A stretch of 9,601 bases of DNA from JBEKYD01 sp049509915 (GTDB taxonomy: Bacteria; Acidobacteriota; Terriglobia; Bryobacterales; Bryobacteraceae), in NCBI GenBank assembly GCA_049509915.1, contig JBEKZL010000279.1, forward strand, positions 1-9,601, written 5' to 3'. The notes below the pieces were generated by a model. That model saw nothing but the letters and a program-made list of their open reading frames with translations. It was not told the DNA's origin and ran no database searches. Position 1 is the first letter of the stretch; every line of letters begins with the position of its first letter. Both the position numbers and the translations under genes were made by a program. Positions 5,200-9,601 of this stretch are shown here, one piece after another.

Positions 5200-7362
5200 A
5201 TGCAAAAGTGGATTGCGGGTTTACTGGTGGCGGCCGCCGCGTTCGCCCAGAAGCAGCCAATTACGCTGGCCGCCCTGAACCGCGCGGGACGCGGCGGGCG
5301 CGGCGTGGGCGCCATCTGGCTGCCCGATGGTAATGGCTTTCTTCAGCGCGCCGGAGCCAGTCTCGAGATTTATGATCCCGCCACCCGTACTTCCAAACCA
5401 TTTCTGGCACTGGACGCGCTTGACGTTTTTGCCGTTCGCGTACCTTCCGAGGACGGCGCCATGGATTGGACTAATCGCCGCGCCGGGCGCGGCAGCGGAT
5501 TGGATTTCTCGGCCGACGGTAAAGAACTGCTCTACTCGAGCGGCGGCGATTTATTTCTCATCCACATGGACACCGGCAACTGGGACCAGCTCACTCGCAC
5601 ACCCGTGGCCGAACTGGATGCGCAGCTCTCACCCGACGGCCGCCAGGTAGCCTTCCGGCGGGGCTGGGACCTCTACACCCTGGATATCGCCGCCAAGCGG
5701 GAAACCCGCCTCACCCGCGACGGCACCGAAACCCTCCGCAACGGCACTCCTGATTGGGTATATCCAGAGGAACTGGAACTGGGCACCGCATTCTGGTGGT
5801 CGCCGGATTCCAAGTCCGTCGCCTACCTGCAGTTTGACAGCAGCGTCGAGCCCGTTCTGCCGCACGCGGACCTGCTGCGGGTGCGCGCGCTCTATGAGCC
5901 CCAGCGGTATCCTCAGGCTGGCGAAAACAATCCACAAGTGCATTTGGGCGTGGTGGCGGCCACCGGCGGACCCACCCGCTGGTACGACGTGGGCGATACC
6001 CGCGACAGCTTTCTGATCGCCCGAGCCGGCTGGATGCCTTCTTCCCACGCCCTCTACGTGCTCCGCTTCAACCGCGTCCAGAACCACGACGAGCTGCTCG
6101 CCATAGACGTCGGATCCGGCCGTCCCTCGACCGTCTTCGAAGAGTCCGACCCCTGCTGGATCAACCTTGGGGGCGATATTCGTTTCCTGGCCGACGGCCA
6201 GCGCTTTCTGTGGACCAGCCAGCGCGGCGAGGGCGGCTATCGCCACATTTACCTTTATTCCATCGACGGTAAGCAAGTGAAGCAGTTGACCAAAGGCGCC
6301 TGGGAAGTGGAGAACATCGAAGCTGTCGACGCGGCCGCCGGCAAGCTCTACTACACCTCCGACGAGCCCACGCACCTGGAGCGGCACCTATACTCCATCG
6401 GCCTCGATGGCAGCGGTAAGAAACAGCTCACCAAGGAGCCCGGAACGCATAGCATCTCGATGGGCCCCACGGCCAAGTTCTATCTCGACACCTGGTCGAG
6501 CCTGACCGAGCCTCCGCGCACCGTCATTGCCTCCGGCGACGGCGCCACCCTCGGCGTCTACCGCGCGCCGGACCGGACCGAGAGCCAGCAATACGAGATT
6601 CTGCCCACCGAAATCGTCAAGTTCAACGCCGCCGACGGCACCCTGCTCTACGGCCGGTTGATTAAGCCCGCCGGCTTCGTGGAGGGCAAGAAATATCCGG
6701 TGGTGGTAAGCGTGTACGGCGGCCCGGGAGTCGGCCTGCCGGTTCACAATTCCTGGCCCGGCATCAACATCGACCAGGTGCTGGCGCACAAGGGCTACAT
6801 CGTGTGGCAATGCGAAAACCGCGGAGGCATGGGACGCGGCCACGCTTTTGAAACCGCCATTTATCACCAACTGGGCGTAACCGAGTTAGCCGACCAGGTG
6901 GCCGGCGTCCGGTACCTGATTTCACTCGGCATCGCCGATCCGGCCCGCATCGGCATCCACGGCTGGAGCTACGGCGGCTTCATGACCGTCAACGCCCTGC
7001 TCAATGCGCCCGACGTCTTCCATGCCGGCTTTGCGGGAGCCCCGGTCACCAATTGGCTGAATTACGATACCATTTACACCGAGCGTTACATGGGCCTTCC
7101 CAAAGACAATCCGGAAGCCTATCGCGCCACCGCGCTGCCGCCCAAAGCCGCCAACCTGAAAGGCAAACTGCTGCTGGTGCACAATTTTGAAGACGACAAC
7201 GTCCTTTTTCAGAATTCCCTGCAACTCGTCAACGCCCTGCAATTAGAGGGCAAGCAGTTCGAATATATGCTCTACCCGCAAAAGTCCCACGGCGTAACCG
7301 GCCCGGCCGCGCAGCAAATGAACCAACTGATGCTGGATTTCTTCGACCGGGCGCTGCAGTAA
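5200..7362 (+). CDS. Secreted dipeptidyl peptidase IV-like serine peptidase (family S9B)
   Basis: This 720-residue exported peptidase should remove N-terminal dipeptides, typically X-Pro or X-Ala, from peptides in the periplasm or outside. A signal peptide covers residues 1-17 (MQKWIAGLLVAAAAFAQ). Residues of about 40-465 form the DPPIV N-terminal propeller. Its DWVYPEEL at 185-192 carries the double Glu (190, 191) that binds the substrate N-terminus. Residues 470-720 are the alpha/beta-hydrolase: Tyr506 in VYGGPG, nucleophile Ser590 in GWSYGG, Asp665 and Asn667 in EDDNV, and His697 in KSHG. All catalytic residues are present and the length is normal for S9B. The ATG at 5200 is chosen because the signal peptide starts there. 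An in-frame GTG at 5131 would add 23 polar residues in front of the signal peptide and is rejected. There is no properly spaced Shine-Dalgarno (GGAAGA abuts the ATG), and the TACAAT box eight bases upstream suggests a leaderless message. It is divergent from the pseudokinase gene and convergent with a pseudogene one base away. Confidence 0.95.
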   Translation: MQKWIAGLLVAAAAFAQKQPITLAALNRAGRGGRGVGAIWLPDGNGFLQRAGASLEIYDPATRTSKPFLALDALDVFAVRVPSEDGAMDWTNRRAGRGSGLDFSADGKELLYSSGGDLFLIHMDTGNWDQLTRTPVAELDAQLSPDGRQVAFRRGWDLYTLDIAAKRETRLTRDGTETLRNGTPDWVYPEELELGTAFWWSPDSKSVAYLQFDSSVEPVLPHADLLRVRALYEPQRYPQAGENNPQVHLGVVAATGGPTRWYDVGDTRDSFLIARAGWMPSSHALYVLRFNRVQNHDELLAIDVGSGRPSTVFEESDPCWINLGGDIRFLADGQRFLWTSQRGEGGYRHIYLYSIDGKQVKQLTKGAWEVENIEAVDAAAGKLYYTSDEPTHLERHLYSIGLDGSGKKQLTKEPGTHSISMGPTAKFYLDTWSSLTEPPRTVIASGDGATLGVYRAPDRTESQQYEILPTEIVKFNAADGTLLYGRLIKPAGFVEGKKYPVVVSVYGGPGVGLPVHNSWPGINIDQVLAHKGYIVWQCENRGGMGRGHAFETAIYHQLGVTELADQVAGVRYLISLGIADPARIGIHGWSYGGFMTVNALLNAPDVFHAGFAGAPVTNWLNYDTIYTERYMGLPKDNPEAYRATALPPKAANLKGKLLLVHNFEDDNVLFQNSLQLVNALQLEGKQFEYMLYPQKSHGVTGPAAQQMNQLMLDFFDRALQ

Positions 7363-7363
7363 G

Positions 7364-7833
7364 TTAAGACAGCGAGTGCTTGAGACCGAACCGCGGCCGT
7401 GAGGGAGCGGCTGTCGAAGATTGGAACGCTAATCCCTGACGCGTCGTAAGTGTCCGTTTAAAAGCGCTCTCCACCGCCTGAGTCAACCCAGCCACCTGCA
7501 TCCTGAGGTCCACGGCAGTCGGCTCACCGGCAGTCACTACAATGCCAGCCCGCCGTTGAGGCTGGAAACCGACCGCCTCCACGCTCACGCCGTAAGTTCC
7601 GGGGCGCAGAAATGCGAAACGGTAAGTACCCAGTTGATTGGTGATCGCCTTCTCGACAGCATTGGTGCCGGCATTCGTTAATGTTATGGCGGCATTTACT
7701 AAGACGCCGCCTGTCGCATAGGTCACTCTGCCGGTGATGTCGCCCGAGGTAATCGATTGCGCCGCGGCTTTGTTGGTTGTCATTACACTGACGCACACGC
7801 CAAAGCAAGGAAGAGCATAAACCGTCGTAGCAT
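7364..7833 (-). pseudogene. Decayed Oar/TonB-type receptor gene, N-terminal remnant
   Basis: The original start is probably the ATG at 7833, with AAGGA eight bases upstream. From there the frame reads MLRRFMLFLALACASV, a signal-peptide core, and hits TAA at 7785-7783. The continuation (MTTNKAAAQSITSGDITGRV) is in another frame from about 7783, so a net one-base indel splits the signal peptide. That frame then encodes one complete carboxypeptidase-regulatory-like domain (about 84 residues: ITGRVTYATGG, ITLTNAGTNAV, YRFAFLRPGTYGVSVEAVGF, VTAGEPTAVDLRMQV). Homology ends near GLTQAVE at about 7469. A further 34 codons of unrelated sequence, including a dispersed hairpin repeat, follow to a TAA at 7366-7364. 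Intact relatives in Acidobacteriota are large outer-membrane proteins of roughly 1000 residues with plug and barrel; both are missing here. A short secreted protein initiating at the ATG at 7783 cannot be excluded, but it would lack a full signal peptide. Confidence 0.8.
7385..7413 (+). repeat. Dispersed REP-like hairpin element, copy A
   Basis: This 29-bp element matches the copy at 9402-9430 at 25 positions. CGGCCGT (7394-7400) pairs with GCGGCTG (7407-7413) around the loop GAGGGA, with G.T pairs at two positions. It lies in the tail of the receptor pseudogene, just past the 3' end of the peptidase gene. I recognise the core as a motif that recurs between genes in Bryobacterales-type genomes (from memory, not checked). 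Confidence 0.75.
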
Positions 7834-7859
7834 CGGATCTATCCTTTCGAGAGAAGAAA

Positions 7860-7892
7860 GCAGCCCTGTTGACAGTCCAGTAAGCAGGCTGC
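7860..7892. repeat. Inverted repeat upstream of the receptor pseudogene
   Basis: GCAGCCCTG (7860-7868) pairs with CAGGCTGC (7885-7892) with one bulged C and a 16-base loop. It lies 27 bp upstream of the original ATG of the pseudogene and may be a leftover leader stem or operator of that gene. Confidence 0.35.
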
Positions 7893-8076
7893 CTACCAAC
7901 GTGTCGATTGATACCCGGCGGCCCCGTCTTTTGGCGGGTTAGGGCTGCCTCCGTGAAGTCGACCGCAAAGCAGGGCGTGCGGAACCGGACAGAGCGCGCC
8001 GAGGCGGCGAGTGAGATGTGAAATTTGCAATCGAGGCGCTATGAATTCGAATAGTGTGAGGGCCGCAACCGGTGTG

Positions 8077-8094
8077 GCATACGTTAACGTGTGC
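8077..8094. promoter_or_regulatory. 18-bp near-palindrome, operator candidate
   Basis: GCATACGTTAACGTGTGC reads the same on both strands apart from one mismatched pair (8080/8091). The central ten bases ACGTTAACGT are a perfect palindrome. It lies 160 bp upstream of the radical SAM start and about 95 bp upstream of its putative -10 box. The symmetry and length suit a dimeric regulator. Confidence 0.4.
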
Positions 8095-8120
8095 GCAAAA
8101 TCGGTCCGCGAGCGGCCGTA

Positions 8121-8155
8121 CTCACGCCTGTCTGGTCTCGGCGTGAGAGGCTCAT
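8121..8155 (+). terminator. Orphan terminator-like hairpin
   Basis: CTCACGCC (8121-8128) and GGCGTGAG (8140-8147) form a perfect 8-bp stem with an 11-base loop, followed by AGGCTCATCTTTCTGC with scattered T. No plus-strand gene ends before it, so it would terminate only a non-coding transcript from the intergenic region, or act as an upstream insulator for the radical SAM promoter. The tail is only moderately T-rich. Confidence 0.4.
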
Positions 8156-8188
8156 CTTTCTGCTTTCCTATCGCCGTGCCTTGCGGGC

Positions 8189-8194
8189 TACAAT
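8189..8194 (+). promoter_or_regulatory. -10-like box of the radical SAM gene
   Basis: TACAAT occurs in the context GGGCTACAATGG, 42 bases before the ATG at 8237, giving a leader of about 35 bases. The -35 is weak (TTTCCT at 8164-8169, 19-bp spacer). The same hexamer precedes the peptidase gene. Confidence 0.35.
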
Positions 8195-8236
8195 GGTATC
8201 AGAAAGACTCGTGGACGCTGTCTGCCGTCCGGCTCG

Positions 8237-9361
8237 ATGACTCTGGCGCGAATCAAGCGGAAACTGCTGGCTGTACCGCGCCGTGTGCGCGAGGCGCGCA
8301 TGTTTGCCAGAGCGATGCGTTCGGCCGGTCACCCCATCCTGGCGCATATCATCCCCACCCGCCGCTGCAATCTCGCCTGTGCCTACTGCAACGAATACGA
8401 TAACGTCTCGAAACCCGTAGCTACCGAAGAGATGCTGCGGCGCATGGACCAATTGGCAGCGCTTGGCACCACGATCATCACCATTAGCGGCGGCGGACCG
8501 CTGCTCCATCCCGATCTCGATCTCCTCATCCGGCGCATTCGCGATCGCGGCATCATCCCCACCCTCATCACCAACGGGTATCTGCTCACGCCGGCGCGAA
8601 TCCGCAGTCTCAACCGCGCCGGCCTGCATAATCTCCAGATCAGTATCGATAACGTCACCCCGGATGAGGTCTCGAAGAAAAGTCTGAAGGTGCTCGACCG
8701 CAAACTGCAGTGGCTGGCGGACCACGCCGAATTCGACGTCAATATTAACGCCGTGGTGGGCGCCGGCATCCGAAACCCCGAAGATGCCCTGGCAGTGGCC
8801 GCGCGCGCCCGCGCTTTGGGCCTCGCCGTGACTACGGGCGTGATCCATGACGGATCCGCGCAAGTGCGCCCCCTGGGCGAAGCCGAGCGCCGCGTGCTCG
8901 ACCAAATCGCCAACTGGCGCAAGCCGGTATTCTCTTTCGCCCGGCACAATCGCTTCCAGGAGAATCTGCGCCGCGGCCTCCCCAACGACTGGAAGTGTCA
9001 CGCCGGCAGCCGGTACCTGTACGTCTGCGAATACGGCCTGGTGCATTGGTGCTCGCAGCAGCGCGGTTACCCGGGCATTCCGCTGGCGGAGTACACGGTC
9101 GAGGACATCCGCCGCGAGTACGGCACTGTCAAAAGCTGCGCGCCGTTTTGCACCATCAACTGCGTCCACCAGACAGCGATCCTCGATAACCTGCGCGAGC
9201 GCCCGCGCGAAACCATTCTGGAGTTGCTCTCGGGGCCGGACGGGAAGGTGCAGCCGTCCGAATTGCCGGCCTCTGTCCGGCTGCTCAGCTGGATGTTTCT
9301 AAGCAACCGGAAGCGCGGATGGTTCGCCCGCAGCGCTCTCCGCCTGCTGGGCGTGAAGTAA
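8237..9361 (+). CDS. Radical SAM protein with SPASM-like C-terminal cysteines
   Basis: This 374-residue cytosolic protein is a radical SAM enzyme of unknown substrate. The cluster motif CNLACAYC places the [4Fe-4S] ligands at Cys44, Cys48 and Cys51 (CX3CX2C, with Tyr50 as the usual aromatic). ISGGGPLLHP (83-92) is the SAM-binding GGEP region, but with Gly87 where Glu is expected. ITNGYLLT (111-118) and LQISIDNV (133-140) are the next barrel strands. The C-terminal part carries Cys254, Cys264 and Cys272, then Cys301, Cys305 and Cys309. C254-X12-G267-X4-C272 fits the first half of a SPASM domain, while CX3CX3C at 301-309 is shorter than the classical second half, so a twitch-like single auxiliary cluster is possible. 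The N-terminus is strongly basic. The start is ATG 8237: no other in-frame start exists nearby, and no clear Shine-Dalgarno is present. No precursor peptide or partner gene is adjacent, so peptide or protein modification is only a family-based guess. Confidence 0.93.
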   Translation: MTLARIKRKLLAVPRRVREARMFARAMRSAGHPILAHIIPTRRCNLACAYCNEYDNVSKPVATEEMLRRMDQLAALGTTIITISGGGPLLHPDLDLLIRRIRDRGIIPTLITNGYLLTPARIRSLNRAGLHNLQISIDNVTPDEVSKKSLKVLDRKLQWLADHAEFDVNINAVVGAGIRNPEDALAVAARARALGLAVTTGVIHDGSAQVRPLGEAERRVLDQIANWRKPVFSFARHNRFQENLRRGLPNDWKCHAGSRYLYVCEYGLVHWCSQQRGYPGIPLAEYTVEDIRREYGTVKSCAPFCTINCVHQTAILDNLRERPRETILELLSGPDGKVQPSELPASVRLLSWMFLSNRKRGWFARSALRLLGVK

Positions 9362-9401
9362 GCGCCGGAAGATGGCGGCTGGCACGCGTTTGCAGGCACT
9401 T

Positions 9402-9430
9402 ACCGAGCCGCGACCGCGAGGGAGCGGTTG
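9402..9430 (+). repeat. Dispersed REP-like hairpin element, copy B
   Basis: This is the second copy of the 29-bp element, in the same orientation as that at 7385-7413. CGACCGC (9411-9417) pairs with GCGGTTG (9424-9430) around the loop GAGGGA. Relative to the other copy, the third stem pair changes from G-C to A-T on both sides, which preserves pairing. It lies 40 bp beyond the radical SAM stop. A small adjacent stem GGGAA/TTCCC (9433-9447) follows, and the pair may act in transcript end formation. Confidence 0.75.
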
Positions 9431-9488
9431 CCGGGAACCGATTTCCCAAGAGAATTAACCGCCCATCACTCTCGCACGCACAGCATTT

Positions 9489-9494
9489 TCTAAT
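9489..9494 (+). promoter_or_regulatory. -10-like box before the last reading frame
   Basis: TCTAAT matches TATAAT at five of six bases and ends six bases before the ATG at 9501, the spacing expected if transcription starts on the start codon. No convincing -35 is seen. Confidence 0.3.
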
Positions 9495-9500
9495 TGAACG

Positions 9501-9601
9501 ATGAGCCTGGAGGAGACGAAACCGCCGATTCTGGGACTCCTCCCTTTCCAGGTTTCTCGATGTCGGGTCGGCGCGTTGCGGTTTGTGAGCCAGGATGGGG
9601 T
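9501..9601 (+). CDS. Possible start of a gene, cut by the window edge
   Basis: An ATG at 9501 opens a frame that stays open for 33 full codons to the window end (MSLEETKPPILGLLPFQVSR and onward). There is no Shine-Dalgarno, but a -10-like TCTAAT lies six bases upstream, the same arrangement as for two other plus-strand genes here. The stretch is too short to assign, and 33 open codons in GC-rich DNA are not strong evidence. Confidence 0.3.
   Translation, partial: MSLEETKPPILGLLPFQVSRCRVGALRFVSQDG

Larger units (their letters stand above)
7834..8236. other. Intergenic region upstream of the radical SAM gene
   Basis: This 403-bp region holds no gene I can support. It contains an imperfect inverted repeat (7860-7892), an 18-bp near-palindrome (8077-8094), a strong hairpin with a T-rich tail (8121-8147) and a -10-like TACAAT (8189-8194). 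A plus-strand open frame entering from this region overlaps the radical SAM gene out of frame and is Cys/Arg/Ser-rich noise. Confidence 0.5.

Noticed and set aside
5629..6387. Minus-strand open frame of 252 codons
   Set aside because: It is antisense to the peptidase propeller and has no recognisable domain.
8011..8403. Plus-strand open frame of 130 codons upstream of the radical SAM gene
   Set aside because: It crosses the hairpin and -10 box, overlaps the radical SAM start out of frame and resembles no protein.
8168..9169. Minus-strand open frame of 333 codons
   Set aside because: It is antisense to the radical SAM gene, whose cysteine motifs establish the real frame.

Overview
The window looks like a chromosomal stretch from an Acidobacteriota member, most like the Bryobacterales/Solibacter group. 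No marker gene fixes this; the assignment rests on gene content. It is GC-rich and carries a kinase-like domain fused through a membrane helix to a WD40/PD40 beta-propeller, the N-terminus of an Oar/TonB-type protein with a carboxypeptidase-regulatory domain, and a secreted DPP4-type peptidase. It also has dispersed repeats of the type ACCGRVCCGCGRCCGYGAGGGAGCGG.

Layout, left to right. Positions 1-272 hold the 3' end of a gene made of a 48-bp tandem repeat (16-residue unit). A seven-helix membrane protein of unknown function follows (320-1012, +). Two genes and a probable small gene then lie on the minus strand: an OmpA-family lipoprotein with a coiled-coil stalk (1114-1911, with its own terminator), a possible 51-residue protein (2015-2170) with a perfect hairpin in its leader, and an 832-residue pseudokinase/beta-propeller membrane protein (2376-4874). 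A 325-bp divergent intergenic region carries a good sigma70-type promoter for the pseudokinase and repeated operator-like boxes. To its right is a secreted S9B dipeptidyl peptidase with a complete active site (5200-7362, +). It converges, with one base between stop codons, on a decayed Oar/TonB-type pseudogene (7364-7833, -) that has both a 5' frameshift and loss of its body. A 403-bp spacer with a near-palindrome and an orphan hairpin precedes a radical SAM protein with a SPASM-like C-terminal cysteine set (8237-9361, +). A second copy of the dispersed hairpin repeat and the possible start of another gene (9501 onward) close the window.

The genes do not form one operon or an obvious pathway. 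The common theme is the cell envelope and secretion: a peptidoglycan-binding lipoprotein, a membrane-anchored periplasmic propeller, a secreted peptidase and a remnant outer-membrane receptor. The most notable items are the pseudokinase, which lacks the whole N-lobe and the catalytic residues, and the covarying hairpin repeat. Several plus-strand genes also have a -10-like hexamer placed so that transcription would begin at or near the start codon (possible leaderless mRNAs). Nothing here is clearly a defence system, mobile element or CRISPR array.
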